From NCBI GenBank assembly GCA_902775285.1, contig CACYLI010000008.1:1-64000 (forward strand): a stretch of 64,000 nucleotides of DNA, written 5' to 3'. Below, one piece after another: positions 42,886 through 52,000 of this stretch (the stretch's first letter is position 1; each line of letters starts with the position of its first letter). The notes under the pieces were generated by a model, which was not told the DNA's origin, did not search any database, and worked only from the letters and a program-made list of their open reading frames with translations. The translations under genes and the position numbers were made by a program. The stretch is from an uncultured Erysipelotrichaceae bacterium (GTDB lineage: Bacteria; Bacillota_I; Bacilli_A; RF39; UBA660).

Positions 42886-43496
42886 TCTTTTTTCCCTCCT
42901 TTCAATTTATATCTCTTATAATTGTTGTAACTAAGACCAAATAATTTATATGTAATTGGTAAAATTAATAAACACTGTAATAATAATGAGAAAAAGAATA
43001 TATTCTTTATATAGTAGTTTTTTGAATAGTAAATTATAAATATGTAAATAATAGATACTATAGTTGATAATACTTTGTAAATTATTCTTTTTTTCTTGTT
43101 TATTAAAGGTCTTTTTTCTGTATCAGCTGGAGCATATATGATAATAAGAATTAGTATTAATAAAGAACAAGGAATTAATAAATTATTATTTAATTTTAAA
43201 TTTTTAATTAATAAAGGTATTATTCCAAATGTTATTATTGATGAAATCCAACAGTGTAAAGATTTTTTTGTGTGTAAACCAAAAGCAATTAATCTTAAAA
43301 TTCCATAAGTAATAAAAAAAATACATAATTCTTTAGTGGTATGTATAAAAAAAGACATAATTATTATTATGATAGTTTTAAATAGTGACAAGTATATTGA
43401 TTCTAAACCATATCTTATTTCTAGTATTTTTTCATCACTATAGTTGTAGTATTTTTTAATAATATTAATAATACTATCTAATATTTTATTTTTCAT
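42882..43496 (-). CDS. agrB: AgrB accessory-gene-regulator peptidase
   Basis: A 204-residue membrane endopeptidase that cuts and cyclises AgrD. The catalytic His and Cys are seen in RLIAFGLHTKKSLHCWISS; YAPADTEKRPL is the conserved central loop; four to six hydrophobic helices follow. I prefer ATG 43496; a GTG three codons upstream is possible and neither has a strong site. Its stop overlaps agrD in ATGA, so the two are coupled. Confidence 0.9.
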   Translation of the reverse strand: MKNKILDSIINIIKKYYNYSDEKILEIRYGLESIYLSLFKTIIIIIMSFFIHTTKELCIFFITYGILRLIAFGLHTKKSLHCWISSIITFGIIPLLIKNLKLNNNLLIPCSLLILILIIIYAPADTEKRPLINKKKRIIYKVLSTIVSIIYIFIIYYSKNYYIKNIFFFSLLLQCLLILPITYKLFGLSYNNYKRYKLKGGKKE

Positions 43497-43731
43497 ATTT
43501 ACCACGATTTCAATAATAATATAAAAAATAATATAATATATTTTTTTGACATATTTTGTAATAAAAATGTATTAATCTATATAAAATCACATATTTTTAA
43601 CATATATTATAAGATTATGACAAATAAAAAGTATTTAATGACAAAATATAATATAGTATATAATTATGTAGTAATATTTTTATTGTACTCGAGTAAAAAA
43701 ATATTGTTAGGACAGGAAGGGAAGGTGTTAT
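43497..43731 (+). promoter_or_regulatory. Divergent agrB/cspA control region
   Basis: A 235-nt gap. A likely cspA promoter is TTGACA (43546-43551) with TATTAA (43570-43575), 18-nt spacer. That would give an untranslated leader of about 150 nt, as is usual for cold-shock genes. AgrA-type direct-repeat sites were not recognised. Confidence 0.45.
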
Positions 43732-43953
43732 ATGAGTAGAGGTCGTGTGAAGTGGTTTAATAATGACAAAGGATATGGATTTATTGAATATGAAGGCTTG
43801 GTAAATGAAGATGTATTTGTTCATTATTCTGCGATAGACCAAAATGGCTATAAGTCTTTAAAAGAAGGCGAATTAGTTGATTTTACATTAATTGAGACAG
43901 CTAAAGGTTCACAAGCAATTAATGTTAGAGAAGTAGAAATGACAGTAGTATAA
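43732..43953 (+). CDS. cspA: Cold-shock-domain protein
   Basis: A 73-residue nucleic-acid-binding beta barrel with RNP1 KGYGFIEY and RNP2 DVFVHYSAI. Length is slightly above the common 66-67. GGAAGGTG precedes the ATG. The long leader suggests post-transcriptional cold regulation. Such proteins bind single-stranded RNA and unwind secondary structure. Confidence 0.93.
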   Translation: MSRGRVKWFNNDKGYGFIEYEGLVNEDVFVHYSAIDQNGYKSLKEGELVDFTLIETAKGSQAINVREVEMTVV

Positions 43954-43978
43954 ATACACGAAGTTTGTGTATTTTTTT
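43952..43978 (+). terminator. cspA terminator
   Basis: AAATACAC (43952-43959) pairs with GTGTATTT (43967-43974), then a T-run. Confidence 0.75.
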
Positions 43979-44060
43979 ATGTAAAAATAATGTTTAATTT
44001 ACATAATTTTATAGAATAATTATTGAATATATGTTATCCTTGTGTTAGGAGGATGATGAT

Positions 44061-44585
44061 ATGAAATACAATTTTCGTGGAAATAAGATAGAAGTTACTG
44101 ATGCTATAAAGGAATACTTGGAAACTAAATTATCTAAAGTTGAAAAATATTTAGATGATAATGATGAAGTAGAGGCTAAAGCATTAATTTCTACAAAAGG
44201 GAAAGATCAAAAGGTTGAAGTTACTATTTGGAGTGGAAAATATAATATAAGAGCAGAGGAAACTAATAATGATTTGTATTCTGCAATTGATTTAGTTGTT
44301 GATAAATTAGAAAGACAATTTAAAAAATATAAATCTAAAATTAGTAATAAGAGAGTAGCTAAAGAAGAAATAATGCCTGAAATTGAAGATTTTTTTGAAG
44401 ATGAAGAACAAACAATAGTTAGAAGAAAAGAAGTTTTCTTAAAACCAATTGATGAAGAAGAAGCTATTACACAAATGGAATTATTAGGTCATTCATTCTT
44501 TGTTTTTAAAAATGTTGATACTCAAAAAATAAATGTTGTATATAAAAGAAAAGATGGAGACTATGGAATAATAGAAGCTAATTAA
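44061..44585 (+). CDS. hpf: Long-form ribosome hibernation promoting factor
   Basis: A 174-residue protein. The N-terminal S30AE/YfiA domain (residues 1-100) binds between the A and P sites and the C-terminal domain (about 115-172, with IVRRKEVFLKPIDEEEAI) dimerises to pair two 70S ribosomes into 100S. This long form is typical of Firmicutes. AGGAGG precedes the ATG and secA follows two genes on, matching the common hpf-secA neighbourhood. Confidence 0.93.
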   Translation: MKYNFRGNKIEVTDAIKEYLETKLSKVEKYLDDNDEVEAKALISTKGKDQKVEVTIWSGKYNIRAEETNNDLYSAIDLVVDKLERQFKKYKSKISNKRVAKEEIMPEIEDFFEDEEQTIVRRKEVFLKPIDEEEAITQMELLGHSFFVFKNVDTQKINVVYKRKDGDYGIIEAN

Positions 44586-44590
44586 AGATT

Positions 44591-44625
44591 AAGGTATAAA
44601 TAATCAATTATTTATACCTTTTTTT
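44591..44625 (+). terminator. hpf terminator
   Basis: AAGGTATAAATAA (44591-44603) pairs with TTATTTATACCTT (44608-44620), then a T-run. Confidence 0.8.
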
Positions 44626-44669
44626 ATATATTTATGTTATTATTTTATTATAGTTAGTAGGTGTTAGTA

Positions 44670-45203
44670 ATGAAAAAAATAACAAATATATTATCTTATA
44701 TTCTATTGTTTATATATGTTTTAATAGTTTTATTTGTTATAGTGTTTGTATTAAATGAAAATGAATATGGAATATCTCAATTTAAAAACTATTCTTATGT
44801 ATATATAAATAATATAAATAAAAGTGATAATTATGAAATGGGAGATTTAGTAATTGTTAAAAAAGTAAAATTTGAAAGCATTAAAGAAAACCAAGAGTTG
44901 TTTATATATAAATCTAGTGATAAAAATGTTGTTTACGTAAAACCTTTTAATGTTAAAGAGATAGATAATGAAAATAAAACTATTACACTTAAGAATGTAG
45001 ATGGTGTTTATAAAGATAGTTTAATATTAGGTAAAAGAGTTGATAAATATAAAAAAATAGGACAAATAATTGAATTTTTAACTAATAAAAATATATTTTT
45101 ACTATTAATAATAATGCCTTGTTTATTCTTAGTAGTATATTTATTTTATAGTATAATTAATAATTTAAAAAATGAAGATGAAGAAGAGATTAAGGAAGAT
45201 TAA
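44670..45203 (+). CDS. Inactive signal-peptidase (S26/SipW-like) homologue
   Basis: A 177-residue protein with an N-terminal helix (5-28), a SipW-type beta core (MGDLVIVKKVKFESIKENQ, ILGKRVDKYKKIGQIIEFL) and a second C-terminal membrane helix (about 140-162), the ER-type signal-peptidase plan. The catalytic Ser of the usual GSM motif is replaced (INNINKSDNYEMG region), and the partner His/Lys site reads YVKPFN. Protease activity is therefore unlikely. ATG 44670 is chosen with the AGGTG site upstream. Role unknown. Confidence 0.6.
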   Translation: MKKITNILSYILLFIYVLIVLFVIVFVLNENEYGISQFKNYSYVYINNINKSDNYEMGDLVIVKKVKFESIKENQELFIYKSSDKNVVYVKPFNVKEIDNENKTITLKNVDGVYKDSLILGKRVDKYKKIGQIIEFLTNKNIFLLLIIMPCLFLVVYLFYSIINNLKNEDEEEIKED

Positions 45204-45213
45204 TCTCTTTTTA
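45184..45213 (+). terminator. Terminator upstream of secA
   Basis: AAGAGATTA (45184-45192) pairs with TAATCTCTT (45201-45209), then T-rich sequence; the stem overlaps the previous coding end. Confidence 0.7.
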
Positions 45214-45266
45214 ATATTCTTTTAATTTACTTTATGATATAATATTTATTACGGAGGTTATTAGAC

Positions 45267-47759
45267 ATGGGATTATTTAAAAATTTATTTGATTATGAAA
45301 CAAAAGAATTAAAAAAGATTAATAAATTAGTTGATCAGATTGAAGCTTTAGATGAAGAGATGAAAAAATTAAAAGATGTTGAGATTAAAGCTAAAACTGA
45401 AGAATTTAAGAAAAGAATTAGTGATGGAGAAACATTAGATGATATATTAGTTGAGGCTTTTGCTTTAGCTCGTGAGGCTTGTTATAGAGCAATAGGAGAA
45501 AAACCATTTAGAGTACAGTTAATTGGTGGAGTTGCTATTCATCGTGGAAATATAGCAGAAATGAAAACTGGTGAAGGAAAAACATTAACTACAGTTTTAC
45601 CAGCTTATTTAAATGCATTAAGTGGTCTTGGTGTACATGTTATAACAACTAATGAATACTTATCAACTCGTAATGCTGAATGGATGGGTCCAATATATGA
45701 TTTATTAGGTGTAAGTGTTGGAATTAATACAAGAGATAAGACTCCTTCTGAAAAACAAGAAGCATATAATGCAGATATTACATATACAACTAATAATGAA
45801 GTAGGATTTGATTATTTAAGAGATAATATGGTAGTAAGACGTGAAAACAGGACTCAAAGAGGATTGAATTTTGCTATTATAGATGAAGTTGATTCAATTC
45901 TAATTGATGAAGCAAGAACACCATTAATTATTTCTGGAGGGGTAGCAAAAAGTGCAAATGTTTATAAAGAAGCAGATAGAGTAGCTAAAAGTCTTAAAAT
46001 AGATGATTATGTAGTTGATGAAAAAACTAAAAGAGTAACTTTAACTGAAGCAGGTGTTAAACATGCTGAAGAATTATTAAAACTAGATAATCTTTATGAT
46101 ATTCAAAATAGTGTAATGGTTCATAATTTAGATAAAGCTATGGTTGCTAATTACGGATTTAAAAAAGATGTAGATTATGTAGTTGAAAATGATAAAGTTA
46201 TAATTGTAGATACATTTACTGGAAGACTTATGCATGGACGTCAATTTAGTGAAGGATTACATCAAGCAATTGAAGCTAAAGAAGGAGTTACAATTAATGA
46301 AGAAACTAAAACTTTAGCAACAATTACATTTCAAAATTTATTTAGAATGTATAATAAACTTTCTGGTATGACTGGTACTGCTAAAACAGAAGAAGAAGAA
46401 TTTCAAAATATTTATAACACTTATGTAGTATGTATTCCTACAAACAAACCAGTTATTAGAGATGATAAGGTTGATTTAATATATTCATCATTAAAGGGTA
46501 AATATAAAGCACTTGTCAAAACAGTAAAAGAAATACATTCAACTGGTAGACCAGTTTTAATTGGTGTAGCAAGTGTAGAAACTAGTGAAGTGGTTAGTCA
46601 ATTATTAAATAAGGCTGGTATTAAACATGAACTATTAAATGCTAAAAATCATGAAAGAGAAGCTCATATTATAGAAGGTGCTGGTAAAAAAGGTGCTGTT
46701 ACAATAGCAACAAATATGGCTGGTCGTGGAACTGATATTAAACTTGGTGAAGGTGTTAGAGAATTAGGTGGACTATATGTATTAGGTACAGAAAGACATG
46801 ATTCAAGAAGAATTGATAATCAGTTAAGAGGTCGTGCTGGTAGACAAGGAGATCCAGGAACAACTAGATTCTTTGTATCTATGGAAGATGATTTGATGCT
46901 TAAGTTTGGTTCTGAAAAAATGAAAAGTGTTATGGAAGGATTAGGTATAGCAGATGATCAAGCTATATCAAACAAGATTATTTCTAAAAATATAGAATCT
47001 TCTCAAAAGAAAGTTGAAGGATTTAACTTTGATAGAAGAAAAGGATTATTAGATTATGATAATGTAATTAGTAAACAAAGAGAAATAATTTATGAAAGAA
47101 GAAATGAAATACTAGATAAAGATAGTATAAGAGATAGAGTTTTAGAAACATTTAAAACATTTGTTAAGAATCAAATTGATTCACATTTAGCGCCAGAGGG
47201 ATATTTAACTGATAATGATATAGATAATATAATTGAACAGTTTAATGCTCATTTATTAAAAAGAAGAAAACTTAAAAAAGAAGATTTTAAAAATAAATCA
47301 AATGACGAATTAGTTGAATTTATATATGGAATAGTAGTAGATGATTATAATAAAAAACTTGAAGATGTTCCTCTAGAAATTCAAAATGATTTTGAAAAGT
47401 CTATTTCTCTTAGAATTATAGATAAGAATTGGATGAATCAATTAGATGAAATGGAAGCTTTAAAAGAAGGTGTTGGACTTAGAGGATATGCACAAAGTAA
47501 TCCACTTCAGGTTTATGCTTTAGAAGGATTTCAAATGTTTGATAATATGATGGCAACAATTGAAGCTGAAATATCTAATTATTTATTAAATGCTGAAATA
47601 AGACAAAATATAGAAAGAGAAGAAATTAAAAATATAAGAACTAATGATGGAAAAGAAGGAGTTAAATCTAAACCTAAAAAAGCTGAAAAGAAAATAGGTA
47701 GAAATGATCCTTGTCCATGTGGAAGTGGGAAGAAATATAAGAATTGTTGTGGTAGATAG
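45267..47759 (+). CDS. secA: Preprotein translocase motor subunit SecA
   Basis: An 830-residue ATPase that pushes unfolded preproteins through SecYEG. Walker A is MKTGEGKT, the DEVDSIL box holds Walker B, the helicase-like second domain has MAGRGTDIKLG and RGRAGRQGD, and the C-terminal zinc tail is CPCGSGKKYKNCCG, which binds phospholipid or SecB-like factors. GGAGG precedes ATG 45267. The mobile element begins immediately after its stop codon, and the coding sequence is intact. Confidence 0.97.
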   Translation: MGLFKNLFDYETKELKKINKLVDQIEALDEEMKKLKDVEIKAKTEEFKKRISDGETLDDILVEAFALAREACYRAIGEKPFRVQLIGGVAIHRGNIAEMKTGEGKTLTTVLPAYLNALSGLGVHVITTNEYLSTRNAEWMGPIYDLLGVSVGINTRDKTPSEKQEAYNADITYTTNNEVGFDYLRDNMVVRRENRTQRGLNFAIIDEVDSILIDEARTPLIISGGVAKSANVYKEADRVAKSLKIDDYVVDEKTKRVTLTEAGVKHAEELLKLDNLYDIQNSVMVHNLDKAMVANYGFKKDVDYVVENDKVIIVDTFTGRLMHGRQFSEGLHQAIEAKEGVTINEETKTLATITFQNLFRMYNKLSGMTGTAKTEEEEFQNIYNTYVVCIPTNKPVIRDDKVDLIYSSLKGKYKALVKTVKEIHSTGRPVLIGVASVETSEVVSQLLNKAGIKHELLNAKNHEREAHIIEGAGKKGAVTIATNMAGRGTDIKLGEGVRELGGLYVLGTERHDSRRIDNQLRGRAGRQGDPGTTRFFVSMEDDLMLKFGSEKMKSVMEGLGIADDQAISNKIISKNIESSQKKVEGFNFDRRKGLLDYDNVISKQREIIYERRNEILDKDSIRDRVLETFKTFVKNQIDSHLAPEGYLTDNDIDNIIEQFNAHLLKRRKLKKEDFKNKSNDELVEFIYGIVVDDYNKKLEDVPLEIQNDFEKSISLRIIDKNWMNQLDEMEALKEGVGLRGYAQSNPLQVYALEGFQMFDNMMATIEAEISNYLLNAEIRQNIEREEIKNIRTNDGKEGVKSKPKKAEKKIGRNDPCPCGSGKKYKNCCGR

Positions 47760-47934
47760 CCCATAAAATAAGGGTTTGCGAGGATTTGAGATTTTAAAAA
47801 TTGTCCTCCAAATAGTGGTTTGTCATCCGTTTGTCATCCTAAAATAAAAGTGGATGACAAGACAAATAAAAGACAACATTTTATGTTAGCTCCTTTTTAT
47901 TTACCAAATACAAAAGGAAAGAGGTAGATAAAAA
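47760..47934. promoter_or_regulatory. Left end of the mobile element: repeats and probable attachment or integrase-binding region
   Basis: The 11-bp sequence GTTTGTCATCC occurs twice in tandem (47818-47828, 47829-47839). An inverted copy GGATGACAA lies at 47852-47860, making a 9-bp inverted repeat around a 12-nt gap, with further GACAA-like matches at 47861-47876. Such arrays near an integrase start are typical of arm-type or regulatory sites. The exact attachment core cannot be set without the other end. Confidence 0.5.
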
Positions 47935-49218
47935 ATGATTAATGTAAGAAAGAGAGGAAATTACTATCAATACTCATTTGAAGCAGCAAGAGTTGGTGGT
48001 AAAAGAAAGCAGATTACTAAATCTGGATTTAATACGAAAGCAGAGGCAGAGAAAGCAGGGGTAATTGCTTATAATGAATATATGCAGACAGGTCGTTCAT
48101 TCAAGCCAGAAGATATATCATATAGCGATTATTTAGATTATTGGATGAAAGAATATTGTGAGGTTAATTTAAAATATCACACAATAGAAGTTTATAAGAG
48201 AATAATAAGAATTCATATTAAACCATTTATAGGACATTATTTGTTGCCACAAATTACAACTGCGACATTACAAGAATTTATTAATGAAAAGTATTTACAA
48301 GGGTCTTATACAAGAAATTATCTTCATAATATGTTAAAAGTAGTTAAAGGTTCGTTTACTTATGCTTGTGATGGTGTTGGATTTATAAAAGAAAACCCAT
48401 CACTTAAAGTAAAATTACCAAAATATGATGTTCCTGCTGATGATCCTGCACATATTTTTACACAGGAAGAAGTAGATATGATACTAAATAGATTTACAAG
48501 AAATCATTGTATGTATTATGCTGCATTAACTGCTTATCATACAGGACTTCGTGTATCAGAAGTATTTGGATTAACTTGGGAAGATATTGATTTTGAGAAA
48601 AAGACATTGAGAGTTGATAGAAATATATTGAAAAAAAATCAAGCAGGTGGAACTAAAAAAAGACATATTAGTGGTAATTCAACTACTGTATGGTACTTTG
48701 GAACTTGTAAAACACCAAGTAGTTATAGAACTATTGAAATTGGCGATACATTAGTAAATGCACTAAAAGAATATAAAAAAGAGCAAGAGGAAAATCAAAA
48801 GCAATATGGAGATTGCTATATGAAACATTATGCAAAGGAAGTAGTTAATCCATATAATGGACAGAAAGAAATAAAAATTATAAATGCTATTGCAGAATTA
48901 GATGTAGCATTACCAGAAGTTCATTTAGTCTTTGTAAAAAAGAACGGTATTTTTGAGGGAACTGATACTTGTAAATATCCATTTAAAGTTATTCATTATG
49001 AATTAGGTATTCCTTGTAGATTTCACGATTTTAGAGATACCCATGCTACAAGATTAATTGAGTCTGGTGCTGATATTAAAGCAGTAGCAAAGAGATTAGG
49101 ACATAAGAATATAAATGTTACCTATGATATATATGTTAAGGTTACAGCAAAGATGAAAAGTGATGTTGTGGATAGATGGGAAAATTATGCTAATAAAGAA
49201 TTACCTGCATTATCATAA
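47935..49218 (+). CDS. int: Tyrosine recombinase/integrase (Tn916-type)
   Basis: A 427-residue integrase with an N-terminal arm-binding domain (VRKRGNYYQYSFEAA), a core-binding SAM-like domain (about 60-165) and a catalytic domain with Arg in TGLRVSEVFGLTW, the HxxR block HDFRDTHATRL, His in LGHKNINVTY and the nucleophile Tyr in TYDIYVKV. It inserts and excises the element. An AGAGGT site precedes the ATG. It transcribes away from secA into the element and is followed by a terminator. Confidence 0.93.
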   Translation: MINVRKRGNYYQYSFEAARVGGKRKQITKSGFNTKAEAEKAGVIAYNEYMQTGRSFKPEDISYSDYLDYWMKEYCEVNLKYHTIEVYKRIIRIHIKPFIGHYLLPQITTATLQEFINEKYLQGSYTRNYLHNMLKVVKGSFTYACDGVGFIKENPSLKVKLPKYDVPADDPAHIFTQEEVDMILNRFTRNHCMYYAALTAYHTGLRVSEVFGLTWEDIDFEKKTLRVDRNILKKNQAGGTKKRHISGNSTTVWYFGTCKTPSSYRTIEIGDTLVNALKEYKKEQEENQKQYGDCYMKHYAKEVVNPYNGQKEIKIINAIAELDVALPEVHLVFVKKNGIFEGTDTCKYPFKVIHYELGIPCRFHDFRDTHATRLIESGADIKAVAKRLGHKNINVTYDIYVKVTAKMKSDVVDRWENYANKELPALS

Positions 49219-49236
49219 TTTATATATATACATATT

Positions 49237-49267
49237 GAGCTGAATTAATGTTTCAGTTCTTTTTTTA
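49237..49267 (+). terminator. Integrase gene terminator
   Basis: GAGCTGAA (49237-49244) pairs with TTTCAGTTC (49251-49259, one G-U), then TTTTTTT. Confidence 0.75.
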
Positions 49268-49329
49268 TGCTAATACATAGCCATTTCATTAAATTGAATT
49301 GGCTAGAAATTAAAGAAAGGAGGGAAGAT

Positions 49330-50151
49330 ATGTCTAATTGTAAGGTTATTGCAGTAGCAAACCAAAAAGGTGGAGTTGGCAAAACCACTACAACATTTAA
49401 TCTTGGTGTAGGATTATCAAAGTTAGGTTATAAAGTATTATTAGTTGATGCAGACCCACAGGGTGATCTAACAACTTGTATGGGATATTATGATACAGAG
49501 AATATACCAACGATTGCTAATCTAATGGAAGCATCAATGAATGATAAAGATATAAATACTAATAATGTTATATTACATCATGATGAAGGTGTTGATTTAA
49601 TACCATCTAATTTAGATTTATCGGCATTAGCAGTTTCATTAGTAAATGCTATGAGCAGAGAATATACTATGAGAAATTGCTTGAAAGATATTAAAAATAA
49701 CTATGATTACATTTTAATTGATTGTATGCCGAGTTTAGAAATGATTACCTTAAATGCATTGGCGAGTGCTGATAGAGTTATTATACCTGTGCAAACACAA
49801 TATTTAGCTGCCAAAGGTATGGGACAATTATTAAGGACTGTTCAAAAAGTAAAAAGGCAAATCAATCCTAATCTAAATGTAGAAGGTATTTTATTAACAT
49901 TAGTAGATGGTAGAACTAATCTATCAAAAGAAACAAAAATTGCTTTGCAAGAAAATTATGGGAGTGTCATAAAGATATTTGATACTAAAATACCAATAGC
50001 AGTTAAAGTAGCAGAATCAACAAAGGTAGGACAGAGTATTTTTTCTTATGATAAAAATAATCGTGTTGCAGAGGCATATTCTTCTTTTGCAAAGGAGGTT
50101 ATAGAGAGTGGAAAAGAAAGAAAACAAAATGCACCTTCCCACGATAGATGA
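49330..50151 (+). CDS. parA: ParA/Soj-type partition ATPase
   Basis: A 273-residue deviant-Walker ATPase: AVANQKGGVGKTTTTFNLG (Walker A), VDADPQGD and IDCMPSLE. It likely works with the adjacent ParB to maintain or position the element while excised. ATG 49330 has an AAAGGAGGG site; the frame upstream of it is open but has no site. The end overlaps parB. Confidence 0.93.
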   Translation: MSNCKVIAVANQKGGVGKTTTTFNLGVGLSKLGYKVLLVDADPQGDLTTCMGYYDTENIPTIANLMEASMNDKDINTNNVILHHDEGVDLIPSNLDLSALAVSLVNAMSREYTMRNCLKDIKNNYDYILIDCMPSLEMITLNALASADRVIIPVQTQYLAAKGMGQLLRTVQKVKRQINPNLNVEGILLTLVDGRTNLSKETKIALQENYGSVIKIFDTKIPIAVKVAESTKVGQSIFSYDKNNRVAEAYSSFAKEVIESGKERKQNAPSHDR

Positions 50152-51070
50152 CCTTTTTACAACACAAGAAGAAAGAGATAGTGCTAATTTAGAAAAAGTT
50201 ATTGATATATCAATTAATGATATTGATGATTTCCCAAAACACCCATTTAAGGTATTAGTTAATGATGAAATGCAATCTCTAATTGAAAGTATTAAATCAA
50301 AAGGTGTTATAGACCCTGTAATAGTTAGAAAGAAACAAGATGGTAGATATGAAATGATTTCAGGACACAGGCGAAAAAAAGCAAGTGAGATTTTGAAATT
50401 AGATACTATACCATGTCTTGTTCGTGATTTAACTGATGATGAAGCAACTATTATAATGGTAGATAGTAATTTACAAAGAGAGAAAATATTACCTAGTGAA
50501 AAAGCATTTGCTTATAAATTAAAATTAGAAGCAATTAAACATCAAGGTGAAAGAACAGATTTAACTTCGGCACCAATGGAGCAGAAGTTAGATGCAAGAG
50601 ATGTAGTTGCCAATGAAGTTAAAGAAAGTAGAGAGCAAGTTAGGCGATATGTTCGTTTAACAGAATTAATACCAAAGTTTTTAGAAATGGTAGATAATGA
50701 ATGTTTAAAACAATCACCTAGTATGGCATTTAGACCTGCTGTTGAAATATCATATTTAACAAAAGAAGAACAAAACAATTTGTTAGATATTATGGAATGT
50801 TATGATTGCACACCATCATTATCACAAGCTATTAGACTGAAAAAATTAAGCCAAGATGGGAAACTTACTATTGATGATATGGAAGAATTGATGGAAGAAG
50901 AAAAACCAAATCAAACTCCTAAATTAAAAGTAAGTATGAACAGATTAAGTAATGTACTCCCAAGTTCTCTAAAAAATGATAGAGAACGAGAAGAATATGT
51001 TATCAAAGCAGTTGAATGGTATGATAAATACCAAAAAAGGCTCAAAGAACGAAATTCACAGGAAAGGTAG
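50108..51070 (+). CDS. parB: ParB/Spo0J-type partition protein
   Basis: A 320-residue protein starting at GTG 50108, 8 nt after AAGGAGG and inside parA, so coupled. The CTP-binding ParB core has DPVIVRKKQDGRYEMISGHRR and TDDEATIIMVDSNLQRE, followed by a HTH region (DVVANEVKESREQVRRYVRL). The first 30 residues carry a short ParA-activating-like tail. No parS-like palindrome was noticed. Confidence 0.9.
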   Translation: MEKKENKMHLPTIDDLFTTQEERDSANLEKVIDISINDIDDFPKHPFKVLVNDEMQSLIESIKSKGVIDPVIVRKKQDGRYEMISGHRRKKASEILKLDTIPCLVRDLTDDEATIIMVDSNLQREKILPSEKAFAYKLKLEAIKHQGERTDLTSAPMEQKLDARDVVANEVKESREQVRRYVRLTELIPKFLEMVDNECLKQSPSMAFRPAVEISYLTKEEQNNLLDIMECYDCTPSLSQAIRLKKLSQDGKLTIDDMEELMEEEKPNQTPKLKVSMNRLSNVLPSSLKNDREREEYVIKAVEWYDKYQKRLKERNSQER

Positions 51071-51233
51071 TGGGAGTATGTTTGCTAAAAAATCCCTCCT
51101 TACAATCCACCCTAAAAAAAATACTAACTATTATTACTAACTGAAAAAGAATATTTAGAAATATTAAGATTTGTAGTAATGACAAAAATATTTTTAAGTG
51201 ATAGGATGATGGCAAGAAAAAGGAGTGATGAAA
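51071..51233 (+). other. Gap between parB and the exported protein; no confident gene
   Basis: This 160-nt gap holds short frames only. One reads through LTEKEYLEILRFVVMTKIFL-like codons from about 51135 but has no start codon or ribosome binding site, and may be the remains of a small gene. Confidence 0.3.
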
Positions 51234-51920
51234 ATGAAAATAATTCGTTTGTTTGTAGGGTTTGTTGTTGTTAGTTTGATTTTAGGAATTGGAGGTGCTT
51301 TTAATGGACAATCAGTTCCCAAAATTGCCGAGAATGATGATGAAATTAGTGAAAAAGTTGAATTACCAGAATTAACAAATGTTGATGACAGTACAGATAT
51401 TGTAAATAACCAACCTATTGAAGAAAAAGATGTTAAAGAAACTAATAATATTACTGCTGAAAAAAACAAAGAACAAAAGCAAGTAAATAAAAATTCTTCA
51501 TCAAATCAAGATAAACAACAAAAGATTACACAAAATAATCAAGTTAAAGATAATTCAAATTCAAATGAAGCACCTAATAGTGTAGAAAATTCACAAGTTA
51601 TAGAAACACCGAAAGATGAAAAAAATGAAAATACTAATACTGATGAACAATTCAATGCTATGTTTTATTCAATTACACATGGAAATGCGGAGTATTCAAC
51701 ATTAGCAGAGTGTAATGCAGTTGGGTATAGAGTTAAAGATAATGAGTTAAATGAGGTGTTAGATTGGAATGAAAATAATCCAGATAATTTTAAACAACCT
51801 ACCATTAAAGCTCATTGGTGTTATGAAGTAATGAAAAATGGAAAAATAAATTATTTCTTACATTTTATTACTGAAACAGGTGCAAATATGGATAGTGAAT
51901 TAAAAAATAAGTATAAATAA
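51234..51920 (+). CDS. Exported protein with low-complexity spacer
   Basis: A 228-residue protein: signal/anchor helix (residues 3-20), a long Asn/Gln/Lys/Glu-rich spacer (about 40-135), and a C-terminal globular part of about 85 residues with two Cys (LAECNAVGYRV and HWCYEVM) that could form a disulfide. No family recognised. ATG 51234 is 8 nt after AAGGAG. It precedes the adhesin-sortase pair and may be a surface or envelope component of the element. Confidence 0.65.
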   Translation: MKIIRLFVGFVVVSLILGIGGAFNGQSVPKIAENDDEISEKVELPELTNVDDSTDIVNNQPIEEKDVKETNNITAEKNKEQKQVNKNSSSNQDKQQKITQNNQVKDNSNSNEAPNSVENSQVIETPKDEKNENTNTDEQFNAMFYSITHGNAEYSTLAECNAVGYRVKDNELNEVLDWNENNPDNFKQPTIKAHWCYEVMKNGKINYFLHFITETGANMDSELKNKYK

Positions 51921-52000
51921 ATATTTATGACCAATTAATTGTTGGTCTTTTTTTGTGCCTTTTTTCATCTAGGCACATAGTGAAAAGGAGGAAAGATAAG

